Source of the DNA: an uncultured Eubacteriaceae bacterium
GTDB taxonomy: Bacteria > Bacillota > Clostridia > Eubacteriales > Eubacteriaceae
DNA length: 18,997 nt
Reading direction: 5' to 3'
NCBI GenBank assembly: GCA_947625175.1
Contig: CANQNI010000007.1
Coordinates: forward strand, 1-18,997
In this document: piece after piece, positions 4,829 through 10,498 of the stretch
How positions within the stretch are numbered: the first letter of the stretch is position 1
Layout of the letters: each line of letters starts with the position of its first letter
Notes under the pieces: model-generated
What the model was told of the DNA's origin: nothing
The model's input: only the letters and a program-made list of their open reading frames with translations
Database searches by the model: none
Program-made: the position numbers and the translations under genes

Positions 4829-7530
4829 AATTTCATATCCTCATTTCCTAACATTATTTTATGAAAAGTTTCAGCTAATTCTCTAGACTTTTTTAACTCT
4901 TCTTTTTTCGTTTCAATAGGAATAGGAATTAAAAATTCATTTTTAAAATATTCTTCATATAAAACTGGTTGAACCGCTGTTTGTGATAAATATAATATTT
5001 GATCTTGAGCCCAGCTACTTTTTAAACTAGACCATAGTAAAAGTGCTTGTTCTTCATTTTCTGGTCTAATAACTAAAAATCCAGAAGTACAAATCGCCCC
5101 ATCAAATTCTTCAGGAACTAACACAACAGTTCCTCGGGAGCTAATATTTAAAGCTATTAAAATATCGTTCTTTTTAACAATATAAGAAGCTCTATCAGGT
5201 AAATCATTAAATTTCTCATATTTAAAATTATTAATAATACCTGATTTAGTAACTCCTTTAATTTCAATATATTTAAAACTTTTGTCTTCTTCTTCTAATT
5301 CTTTTTTTTCTGTTGAAGTTAATTTAGGAATTATTTTTAAATCTTTTCCTTTTAATAATTTTATTTTATTCTCTTCAGCTAATGAATTTAAATCTTTCTT
5401 AATACCAGCTAAAGTAGAAGAGTAATAAAACGGATCCAATCTTTTTGAAGTTAAATAAGGTCTTAAATTATCATCAAATTTTTTCTGAGCTTTCTTATTA
5501 TCTTTTTCCGTTTCAAGAGGAGGCTCAACAATAAAATATTCCATCGAGGGCTCAATCGATTCATATTTATTTTGATTTTCTTTAATTTGAGGTTCAAAAG
5601 GAATTCCCCTTAACCATTCTAGATAAACAGATAAAATATCAGAAAGATTATTCCTTAAAGGAGTGTCACGCTTTGAATTATCGTGTCCGATATTATTACT
5701 AATGGACATAAAAATATTGCCCTGTTGATCTTCTTTAATAGTATTTCCATTTTCATCTTTTACGGGAATATACTTACCATCTTTCTCTATTCTTTTAATT
5801 CTTTTTTTCTTTAAATGAAGAATGGAAGTTTTGACGCCCGCTCCAGTTTTAACAAAAGTATTAAAAGGTAATGAGTGAACTCCTAAAATTACAAAATTTT
5901 CTATAATCCAATTTCTTAATTTTTGATAAGAATATCCATTTAAAATTGAATCATCTATTACAATTAATATTTCTTTACCTTCTTTGAGTAAATCATAATA
6001 TCGATAAAGGAATAAGGCGTTAGAAGTTATTGATTTAATTTTATTTAAATCATTAAACTGTTCTAAAATAAATTCTTCATCGGGATTTTTCCGATTATAT
6101 TTCATACTAAAAGGGGGGTTACTTAAAATTAAATCGAAATTATTACTTTTAACTGAATTATAAAGATCTTCAACATTTTGTTGAATTTCTAAATCATTAG
6201 AATCAATATTTTCGGGCTTAATTGAATTTAAACCGTCTCCATGAAAAATATTAGAGCCCCCGTCACCATGTAAATACATATTTATTCGAGCAATTCTACT
6301 TATTCTATCGTTCGCTTCAATTCCAAATAATAGTTTGTTTCTAACTAAAGATTTCTTTTCATTTTTTATACTAGGCTCTACATTAATTGCTCCGTTTATT
6401 TTACTTAATAAATAAGACATTACTTCAATTAAGAAACCGCCAGTTCCACAACATCCATCAAGAACTTTTGGTAAATCAGTATTTTCTTTAATTTCATTTT
6501 CTATAATAATATTTCTTAAACCTATTCTAGTCATAAACTCTACTACTGATCGTGGAGTAAAATATTGACCTAATTCTTTCCCTCTTATTGAAGCAGCTAA
6601 AAATACTTCAAACATTCTCCCATTTAGATCTTCATCGATACCACTAAGGTTTATATTTTCAAAAATTTCAATTAATTCTTTACAGGTTTCAGGTGATAAA
6701 TTTAACTTTTCATCTTTTTGAAAGATTCTTTTTTTCTGATTTTGGATAACCTGATTATTTAAATCATTATTTAATTCATTAAATAAATTAGCAACAGGAT
6801 GCTTTATTTCTAAATCGTTTAGTTTTTTTAGCCAAGGGGTTGTTAATTTAATTTCATCAGGTTCTAAATCAGTTTTCTTTAATCTCTTTTTATCTTCTTG
6901 AATTTTGAGGAAGATAAATTTACAAAATTCAAAAAAAGCATCCGTTGGCGATAATTTTTCTTTTTTCCAAATTAAATTATGAGCCTTATTAAATAATTTA
7001 TTTAATTCTTCTGGAGTTAAGTTAACAAAAGTCTCTTTAAAATTTTTTTGAGGAATTAATTTATTATATTCAATATATCTTTTTAAAGCATTAAAACTTG
7101 GATTCGAACTTTCAATATCATCTAAGGCTAAAACTACTACCGGAGAATCTGAATCCCTATAATATAATTTTGTCATCATCCCGTTAGTTAAAAGCAACCA
7201 CTCAATTCGATCGGACTCTGGTTTATTTCTGTTATAACTTAAAGCATAGCTCGCTGCTTGACCCCAGTGATCGTCAAGATTTTCATAAATATTTTTTGCC
7301 TCTATTAAAACTTTAGCTTTTTTATTTTTATTTAGTAAAAGATAATCTACAGTTTTACTAACTTGTTTTCTTCCATCATTAATTATTAAAGGCTTAACAT
7401 TTTTTCTAGGTATAATACTTTCATCTTCAAACCCTAAAACTTTTAATAACTTTGTTAAAAAAAACATTTCAACACTAGTTTCATTATCTTTTAATGTTTT
7501 ATCAGTGATTTCTAATAATTTACTTTCCAT
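4819..7530 (-). CDS. Single-chain Type IIG-like restriction-modification enzyme
   Basis: A 903-residue protein with nuclease, methylase and specificity parts in one chain. Residues about 15-150 resemble the HsdR N-terminal nuclease domain (HSDR_N_2), with a PD-(D/E)xK core of D62 and E77-A-K79. Residues about 290-600 are an N6-adenine methylase of HsdM type: GQYFTPR (321-327), motif I DGCCGTGGF (358-366) and catalytic NPPF (471-474). The last ~230 residues look like one HsdS target-recognition domain (PYLTSKRLDP, KKNDILIALNISSRGTVVL, SGFLVIRP). Such enzymes methylate their site and cut unmodified DNA nearby without partner subunits. I choose the ATG at 7530 because a good promoter (7561-7589) covers the GTG at 7587, so a transcript from it could not encode that longer start. 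Monocistronic, with its own promoter and terminator, it looks like an acquired defence gene. All key residues are present. Confidence 0.85.
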   Translation of the reverse strand: MESKLLEITDKTLKDNETSVEMFFLTKLLKVLGFEDESIIPRKNVKPLIINDGRKQVSKTVDYLLLNKNKKAKVLIEAKNIYENLDDHWGQAASYALSYNRNKPESDRIEWLLLTNGMMTKLYYRDSDSPVVVLALDDIESSNPSFNALKRYIEYNKLIPQKNFKETFVNLTPEELNKLFNKAHNLIWKKEKLSPTDAFFEFCKFIFLKIQEDKKRLKKTDLEPDEIKLTTPWLKKLNDLEIKHPVANLFNELNNDLNNQVIQNQKKRIFQKDEKLNLSPETCKELIEIFENINLSGIDEDLNGRMFEVFLAASIRGKELGQYFTPRSVVEFMTRIGLRNIIIENEIKENTDLPKVLDGCCGTGGFLIEVMSYLLSKINGAINVEPSIKNEKKSLVRNKLLFGIEANDRISRIARINMYLHGDGGSNIFHGDGLNSIKPENIDSNDLEIQQNVEDLYNSVKSNNFDLILSNPPFSMKYNRKNPDEEFILEQFNDLNKIKSITSNALFLYRYYDLLKEGKEILIVIDDSILNGYSYQKLRNWIIENFVILGVHSLPFNTFVKTGAGVKTSILHLKKKRIKRIEKDGKYIPVKDENGNTIKEDQQGNIFMSISNNIGHDNSKRDTPLRNNLSDILSVYLEWLRGIPFEPQIKENQNKYESIEPSMEYFIVEPPLETEKDNKKAQKKFDDNLRPYLTSKRLDPFYYSSTLAGIKKDLNSLAEENKIKLLKGKDLKIIPKLTSTEKKELEEEDKSFKYIEIKGVTKSGIINNFKYEKFNDLPDRASYIVKKNDILIALNISSRGTVVLVPEEFDGAICTSGFLVIRPENEEQALLLWSSLKSSWAQDQILYLSQTAVQPVLYEEYFKNEFLIPIPIETKKEELKKSRELAETFHKIMLGNEDMKLKN

Positions 7531-7560
7531 AAATTCCGCCCAATTATTCTTTTCGCTTAA

Positions 7561-7589
7561 ATTATAGCAACTAATTATCAGGTTCACAA
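7561..7589 (-). promoter_or_regulatory. Promoter of the Type IIG-like gene
   Basis: Read on the minus strand: TTGTGA (7589-7584), a 17-base spacer, and TATAAT (7566-7561) preceded by TGC (extended -10). Transcription would start near 7554, about 24 bases before the ATG at 7530. That supports 7530 over the GTG at 7587 as the start. Confidence 0.7.
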
Positions 7590-7600
7590 TTATGGAGTCT

Positions 7601-7631
7601 AAAAAAAGGGTATCTATTTTCGATACCCTTT
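7601..7631 (-). terminator. Terminator after the DUF4314 gene
   Basis: GGGTATC (7608-7614) and GATACCC (7622-7628), extended by A-T pairs, form the stem. On the minus strand it is followed by T7 (7607-7601). It ends the small-gene transcript and isolates the Type IIG-like gene. Confidence 0.85.
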
Positions 7632-7635
7632 ATTT

Positions 7636-7863
7636 TTAGTTAATCTTTTCTACTTTATCAATTCCAAATAATACGTTTAATCCGGAGCCGTTATCCCATC
7701 TTACTAAAAGGGATCCAGTATCATCAACTCCGTAAACCGTTCCTAAGGTTCCCATAGGCGGTGCAAAATCGTCATCCATTCTTAGTAATTTAACTCTGGT
7801 TCCATTGGGGTAATTTTCTTTTAATCTATTTAAAGTATTTTGGCTTATTCTTAAATTTACCAT
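7636..7863 (-). CDS. DUF4314 family small protein
   Basis: The 75-residue protein contains YPNGTRVKLLRMDDDFAPP, then GTLGTV, GVDDTGSLLVRWDNGS and a final VDKVE-type end. This is the pattern of DUF4314, a small SH3-like sheet family found in phages and mobile elements of Firmicutes. The fold suggests binding to nucleic acid or protein, but no function is established. AAGGAAA lies before the ATG. It is the last gene of a minus-strand run (8304 to 7636) with gaps of 0-3 bases, closed by the terminator at 7601-7631. Confidence 0.8.
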   Translation of the reverse strand: MVNLRISQNTLNRLKENYPNGTRVKLLRMDDDFAPPMGTLGTVYGVDDTGSLLVRWDNGSGLNVLFGIDKVEKIN

Positions 7864-7866
7864 TTT

Positions 7867-8136
7867 TTATTTCCTTATCTTATTTTTTAATACTGATATA
7901 ATTTCTTTAATCTCTATTTCTTTATTATTTTTAAAAGCTTCCTGTGAAGGATTTATTAAATATTCTGAATTATTGATATTAATTGTTAAAAAGCTAAATT
8001 CCGGATCAATTAATATTTTTAAGGTATTAGTTTCTAAAACTGTCTGACCGTCATAGATGCTAATATCAAGGCCTGTTGATTCTTTTATAATTTCCAGAAT
8101 TTTAATATATCCTCTTAATAAATTTAAATAATTCAA
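7867..8136 (-). CDS. Hypothetical protein with TTG start
   Basis: An 89-residue protein that starts with TTG directly after the stop of the preceding gene, with ATAGGATAA as a modest ribosome site. An N-terminal helix (LLRGYIKILEIIKEST) precedes a sheet-rich middle (DISIYDGQTVLETNTLKILIDPEFSFLTINI), and a basic helix (ISVLKNKIRK) closes it. I do not recognise the family. Its tight spacing to both neighbours shows that the three genes are one operon. The TTG start and coupling suggest low, coordinated expression. Confidence 0.7.
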   Translation of the reverse strand: MNYLNLLRGYIKILEIIKESTGLDISIYDGQTVLETNTLKILIDPEFSFLTININNSEYLINPSQEAFKNNKEIEIKEIISVLKNKIRK

Positions 8137-8304
8137 TTATCCTATAACCTCTTTTATTTCTTCTTCTTCAAACCCTAGAATTTCACTTAAATCGCTAATT
8201 TCTAATGGGGTAAAATTGTTTTTAGTTCCGTTTAAAGTTTGATTAAATCGGCTTAAAAGCGCCTGTAAGTAATTAATTGATTGAATTATTATTTCCTTAT
8301 TCAT
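8137..8304 (-). CDS. Small acidic hypothetical protein
   Basis: This 55-residue frame starts at the ATG at 8304 (MNKEIIIQSINYLQALLSRF) and ends with an acidic helix (ISDLSEILGFEEEEIKEVIG). The second half reads like a helical DNA- or protein-binding hairpin without a clear HTH signature. No strong ribosome site is seen; the hairpin at 8315-8336 lies just upstream. It abuts the TTG start of the next gene without a gap, which supports it as coding. Function unknown. Confidence 0.6.
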   Translation of the reverse strand: MNKEIIIQSINYLQALLSRFNQTLNGTKNNFTPLEISDLSEILGFEEEEIKEVIG

Positions 8305-8314
8305 TTATTAATTA

Positions 8315-8336
8315 TTAAAGCCTGGAGGGGCTTTAA
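8315..8336 (-). terminator. Hairpin after the 116-residue gene, probably an attenuator
   Basis: TTAAAGCC (8315-8322) pairs with GGCTTTAA (8329-8336). On the minus strand the stem starts within the stop codon of the 8333-8683 gene and is followed by TAATAATTAA, a poor T-tract. Because no promoter is seen for the three genes after it, partial read-through from the 8722-8760 promoter is likely. Confidence 0.5.
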
Positions 8337-8683
8337 GCGCCCTCCCGGTTTAATTTATGATGTTCTTTATAAATATCTATAAAATCTGAAAGCCAAGTTC
8401 CGGCTAATACGCAGTGGGTTTGAATTCTGAAAATCGCTAATTTGCCTATTGGGCAGAGGCATTCAGGGGATCTTAAGTGATCAAATCTTAATAAGGCTTG
8501 TTTAATTCCTTCATTATCGAAAAAGTAAACTGTTTTAAAAGCTTCTTTATCGGTTATAATTCCGTGATCTATAAAAAAGTTTAAAATGTCATCCAGGTCT
8601 TCCTGGTCCAGGCATTCTATTACAAGCCCTTCTTCTTTTTTCATTCTTAATACTTGCTTTAATGAAATGTTTTTAATTTCCAT
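8333..8683 (-). CDS. Unknown small protein 1 of the five-promoter regulon
   Basis: The 116-residue protein starts MEIKNISLKQVLRMKK after AAAAAGGAG. A first part with VIECLDQEDLDDILNFFIDHGIIT looks like a small alpha/beta unit. The second part carries three cysteines (SPECLCPIGK and THCVLAGTW). I do not recognise it, and the cysteines do not form a known zinc motif. The gene has copy 1 of the shared promoter, operator and leader, so it is likely expressed together with the other four genes. It may also lead the three genes downstream through a leaky hairpin. Confidence 0.7.
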   Translation of the reverse strand: MEIKNISLKQVLRMKKEEGLVIECLDQEDLDDILNFFIDHGIITDKEAFKTVYFFDNEGIKQALLRFDHLRSPECLCPIGKLAIFRIQTHCVLAGTWLSDFIDIYKEHHKLNREGA

Positions 8684-8721
8684 TTTTTAGCTCCTTTTTA
8701 ATTATTTTTTATTGTACCTAC

Positions 8722-8760
8722 AGTATAACTCTGTTCCGGTATAAGTCAACATATATGTGG
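8722..8760 (-). promoter_or_regulatory. Shared promoter/operator, copy 1
   Basis: On the minus strand: TTGACT (8749-8744), 16-base spacer, TATACT (8727-8722), then CTGTAGGTACAATAAAAAAT and AAAAAGGAG. The operator CAACATATATGTGG (8747-8760, plus strand) is the shared palindrome with one arm mismatch and overlaps the -35 box. Confidence 0.85.
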
Positions 8761-8768
8761 CGAAAATT

Positions 8769-8799
8769 TAAAAAATTTAGGGGCTTAAGCCCCTTTTTT
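8769..8799 (-). terminator. Terminator after the 83-residue gene
   Basis: AGGGGC (8779-8784) and GCCCCT (8789-8794) form a six-base-pair stem with loop TTAA. On the minus strand it is followed by AAATTTTTT; on the plus strand it also has T6. It separates two regulon genes. Confidence 0.85.
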
Positions 8800-9049
8800 A
8801 TTTATTAAATGCGTTGATGATTTTACGTAATACGTTAAGGTCTCTTGTTAAGGTTTTTTCATTATGTGGCATAATTTCCCAGTCGTTATTTCTAAATAAG
8901 GCTATCATTCTGCCGTAATATCTTAGGCATAAATACTGGATTCTTCCGTCCTGAATTCCTTTATAGCTGGCTTTACCTAATCTTAATTCATATCTATAGG
9001 CTCCAACATTTCCCATTCTGAAATTTCCTTGTGATACGTTAGCTTTCAT
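8798..9049 (-). CDS. Unknown small protein 2 of the regulon (RNN-W family)
   Basis: The 83-residue basic protein has a sheet-like first half (GNVGAYRYELRLGKASYKG) and a second half with GRMIALFRNNDWEIMPHNE, then a helix (LNVLRKIINAFNK). The second half aligns with the end of the divergent gene at 9366-9626: both share R(M/I), F(R/K)NN(D/N)WE(I/T)(M/L)P and E(K/E)T, then a D and a closing helix ending in N. They are therefore distant relatives. I know no family for them. AAAAAAGGAG and copy 2 of the shared promoter lie upstream, and its operator is the perfect form of the palindrome. Function unknown. Confidence 0.75.
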   Translation of the reverse strand: MKANVSQGNFRMGNVGAYRYELRLGKASYKGIQDGRIQYLCLRYYGRMIALFRNNDWEIMPHNEKTLTRDLNVLRKIINAFNK

Positions 9050-9088
9050 TTTTTAGCTCCTTTTTTAATTATTTTTTATTGTACTGAC

Positions 9089-9127
9089 AGTATAACTCTG
9101 TCCCCAAAAAAAGCAACATATATGTTG
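9089..9127 (-). promoter_or_regulatory. Shared promoter/operator, copy 2 (perfect palindrome)
   Basis: On the minus strand: TTGCTT (9116-9111), 16-base spacer, TATACT (9094-9089), then the shared leader. The operator CAACATATATGTTG (9114-9127) is a perfect 14-base palindrome. The start region reads TACTGTCAGTA, a second small palindrome that is less exact in the other copies. Its -35 is the weakest of the five. Confidence 0.85.
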
Positions 9128-9166
9128 AATTATTTTTAAAAAAATTAAAAATATTTTTCTGTTAAA

Positions 9167-9194
9167 TTGACAATTCCAGAAAATCCTATAAAAT
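9167..9194 (+). promoter_or_regulatory. Promoter of the possible antisense RNA
   Basis: TTGACA (9167-9172) is a perfect -35, followed after 16 bases by TAAAAT (9189-9194); the overlapping TATAAA is only 14 bases away. No operator palindrome overlaps it, unlike the five gene promoters. It lies between the divergent regulon genes and points toward 9281. Confidence 0.5.
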
Positions 9195-9200
9195 TGAATA

Positions 9201-9281
9201 TTATTAAAAGGTTTCTTTTTAGTGAATCCTTTTTATTATTTTTTATTGTAAATTGGCACTCAAAAGGTGCCATATTTTTTT
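9201..9281 (+). ncRNA. Possible ~80-nt RNA antisense to the regulon leaders
   Basis: A transcript from the promoter at 9167-9194 would run about 80 bases to a good terminator: TGGCAC (9254-9259) pairs with GTGCCA (9267-9272), followed by a T-rich tail to 9281. No reading frame is present. Bases 9227-9250 are the reverse complement of the shared leader, from ACAAT through the GGA of the ribosome site. They differ by one missing base from the five promoter-linked leaders and by one extra T from the leader of the 10499 gene. Such an RNA could cover those ribosome sites. The other explanation is a decayed minus-strand copy of the leader that lost its gene. The leader is very AT-rich, so pairing would be weak apart from the G-C pairs at the ribosome site. 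Confidence 0.4.
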
Positions 9282-9290
9282 AATAAAGTG

Positions 9291-9329
9291 CAACATAAAA
9301 GTTGACATAATTTTAAGAAGAGTTATACT
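9291..9329 (+). promoter_or_regulatory. Shared promoter/operator, copy 3
   Basis: Operator CAACATAAAAGTTG (9291-9304) overlaps TTGACA (9302-9307). After 16 bases comes TATACT (9324-9329), then CTGTAGGTACAAT and the shared leader up to AAAGGAG at 9352-9358. Confidence 0.88.
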
Positions 9330-9365
9330 GTAGGTACAATAAAAAATAATTAAAGGAGTTACAAA

Positions 9366-9626
9366 ATGAAAAGTAACAATAAAGAATTTTGGATTTTAGA
9401 TGAAAATGAAAATTATAAATATGGCTTAAAAATAGGTCAGCCGGATAATGAAAATTTATTAAATGACTTCAGCGGTACTGGAAAAATTAAAGAAATGAAA
9501 GTTATAAGCGGTAGCAGAATAGTAACCGAATTTAAAAATAACAACTGGGAAACCTTACCGGGGGATGAAGAAACAATAAACGAAGATCAGGATTTAATAA
9601 CCGAATTAATATACGAATATAATTAA
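9366..9626 (+). CDS. Unknown small acidic protein 3 of the regulon (RNN-W family)
   Basis: This 86-residue protein starts MKSNNKEFWILDENENYKYG after TAAAGGAG. Its second half has GSRIVTEFKNNNWETLPGDEETINED and a closing helix (LITELIYEYN). The half is related to that of the 83-residue protein coded divergently at 8798-9049, although this protein is acidic and the other basic. No enzyme motif is visible. A compact sheet domain ending in a helix is likely. Own promoter (copy 3), own terminator (9628-9654): a single-gene unit. Small size, acidity and unit-like packing recall anti-restriction or anti-CRISPR loci, but that is only an analogy. Confidence 0.75.
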   Translation: MKSNNKEFWILDENENYKYGLKIGQPDNENLLNDFSGTGKIKEMKVISGSRIVTEFKNNNWETLPGDEETINEDQDLITELIYEYN

Positions 9627-9627
9627 A

Positions 9628-9654
9628 AGGGAGGTACAAACCTCCTTATTTTTT
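9628..9654 (+). terminator. Terminator after the 86-residue gene
   Basis: GGAGGT (9630-9635) and ACCTCC (9640-9645) form the stem with loop ACAA, extended by weaker pairs. TTATTTTTT follows. Confidence 0.85.
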
Positions 9655-9703
9655 GTCTGAAAATTTATGACTAAATAAGAGAGGTGATTAAAATAAAATT
9701 GAT

Positions 9704-9730
9704 AAATAAAGAAAAAATCTTTATTTTTTT
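9704..9730 (+). terminator. Second, AT-rich terminator before copy 4
   Basis: AAATAAAGA (9704-9712) pairs with TCTTTATTT (9718-9726), followed by T4. Between the two hairpins (9655-9703) there is a good ribosome-like AGAGGTGATT at about 9680 but no ATG-started frame of note, so the stretch may be the remains of a lost gene. Confidence 0.55.
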
Positions 9731-9739
9731 AAAAAAGTG

Positions 9740-9778
9740 CAACATATAAGTTGACATAATTCAGAAAAGAGTTATACT
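9740..9778 (+). promoter_or_regulatory. Shared promoter/operator, copy 4
   Basis: Operator CAACATATAAGTTG (9740-9753) overlaps TTGACA (9751-9756). TATACT (9773-9778) lies after a 16-base spacer, then comes the shared leader ending in AAAAAGGAG. Confidence 0.88.
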
Positions 9779-9815
9779 GTAGGTACAATAAAAAATAATT
9801 AAAAAGGAGTCACAA

Positions 9816-10109
9816 ATGAGAAAGAACCTAATGATTTCAGTTAACAATGACACAAGAAAGGATTACGAAGGATTATTAAATCAGGCAATTAAAGAAGGAT
9901 TTGAAAACATTTCAATAGTAATCGGTGAAGATGAAAATCAAAAAGACATCATGGTAAACAAACATGAAGATGAATGGTTTTTAATGATTTATGAAAATCA
10001 CGAACAACAAATTAGCAGCCGAGTAAAAAGCCCAGAAGAAAATGAATCAGAAAAAATTACAGAATGGGTTTTCACTATTAAAGAAAGCCTATTAAAATTA
10101 GCAGCATAA
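9816..10109 (+). CDS. Unknown small acidic protein 4 of the regulon
   Basis: The 97-residue protein starts MRKNLMISVNNDTRKDYEG after AAAAAGGAGTCACAA. An alpha/beta start (LLNQAIKEGFENISIVIGED) is followed by KHEDEWFLMIYENHEQQ and a long C-terminal helix (ITEWVFTIKESLLKLAA). The order, with strands carrying a tryptophan and then a helix, is broadly like the RNN-W proteins, but I cannot align it with confidence. It is strongly acidic. Single-gene unit with promoter copy 4 and a GAAA-loop terminator. Function unknown. Confidence 0.75.
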   Translation: MRKNLMISVNNDTRKDYEGLLNQAIKEGFENISIVIGEDENQKDIMVNKHEDEWFLMIYENHEQQISSRVKSPEENESEKITEWVFTIKESLLKLAA

Positions 10110-10112
10110 AAA

Positions 10113-10136
10113 GGGGGCGAAAGCCCCTAATTTTTT
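10113..10136 (+). terminator. Terminator with GAAA tetraloop
   Basis: GGGGC (10114-10118) and GCCCC (10123-10127) close a stable GAAA loop; a G-U pair extends the stem and T6 follows at 10131-10136. Confidence 0.9.
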
Positions 10137-10145
10137 AAAAAAGTG

Positions 10146-10185
10146 CAACATATAAGTTGACATTAAAAGCAAAATCGATTATACT
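10146..10185 (+). promoter_or_regulatory. Shared promoter/operator, copy 5
   Basis: Operator CAACATATAAGTTG (10146-10159) overlaps TTGACA (10157-10162). TATACT (10180-10185) follows after 17 bases, one more than in the other four copies. The spacer sequence differs from the others while operator, -10 and leader are kept, which suggests that these elements are under selection. Confidence 0.88.
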
Positions 10186-10223
10186 GTAGGTACAATAAAA
10201 AATAATTAAAAAAGGAGTCAGAA

Positions 10224-10436
10224 ATGAAAAATCAAAAAAGAATGAATCAGGGATACGAAATAATCCAGAGCACACAGGTAAGCGAAAATAAAGAGATCGT
10301 ATTAGGGTATAACCCAAAATCAAAATTTTTTGTTTGCTGGGTATGCTTCAATAAAACCAATTATAACTGGGGAGATTATTCAGAAGATCCAAACGACGTT
10401 ACTGAAACCTACTTTAAAAGAATTTTAGATAAATAA
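10224..10436 (+). CDS. Unknown small protein 5 of the regulon (GY(N/D)P-WG family)
   Basis: The 70-residue protein starts at the ATG after AAAAAAGGAGTCAGAA. It contains ENKEIVLGYNPKS, then FFVCWVCF, NWGDYSEDPNDVTETYFKRI. The protein coded at 14442-14681 in the early operon has the same order: ENEFVITGYDPES, GTWTCF, LWGHYFRDKDTAIKDMLKRA. The two are relatives. Small proteins with a GYxPxS..W.CF..WG.YF pattern occur in Firmicute phages and mobile elements; no function is known to me. A copy under the shared promoter and another under the early promoter means that the phage makes this kind of protein in two expression states. Confidence 0.75.
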   Translation: MKNQKRMNQGYEIIQSTQVSENKEIVLGYNPKSKFFVCWVCFNKTNYNWGDYSEDPNDVTETYFKRILDK

Positions 10437-10443
10437 CAATAAA

Positions 10444-10469
10444 GGCTCTCGGAAGAGAGCCGAATTTTT
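10444..10469 (+). terminator. Terminator between the regulon and the 248-residue gene
   Basis: GGCTCTC (10444-10450) and GAGAGCC (10455-10461) form the stem with loop GGAA, followed by AATTTTT. The next gene has no promoter of its own in view, so it may depend on read-through here. Confidence 0.85.
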
Positions 10470-10491
10470 ACAATAAAAAATAATAAAAGGA
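10470..10491 (+). promoter_or_regulatory. Shared leader without promoter, before the 248-residue gene
   Basis: ACAATAAAAAATAATAAAAG followed by GA repeats the leader of the five regulon genes, one A shorter, with the ribosome site in the same place. The operator and the TATACT promoter are missing; the terminator at 10444-10469 stands there instead. The conserved leader suggests shared post-transcriptional control. Confidence 0.65.
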
Positions 10492-10498
10492 ACCTTAA

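Noticed and set aside
7531..7587. GTG start of the Type IIG-like gene at 7587
   Set aside because: The -35 and -10 of a good promoter cover it and no ribosome site precedes it.
10135..10323. Minus-strand frame over the start of the 10224 gene
   Set aside because: It runs across promoter copy 5 and the leader, has no ribosome site and a low-complexity sequence.
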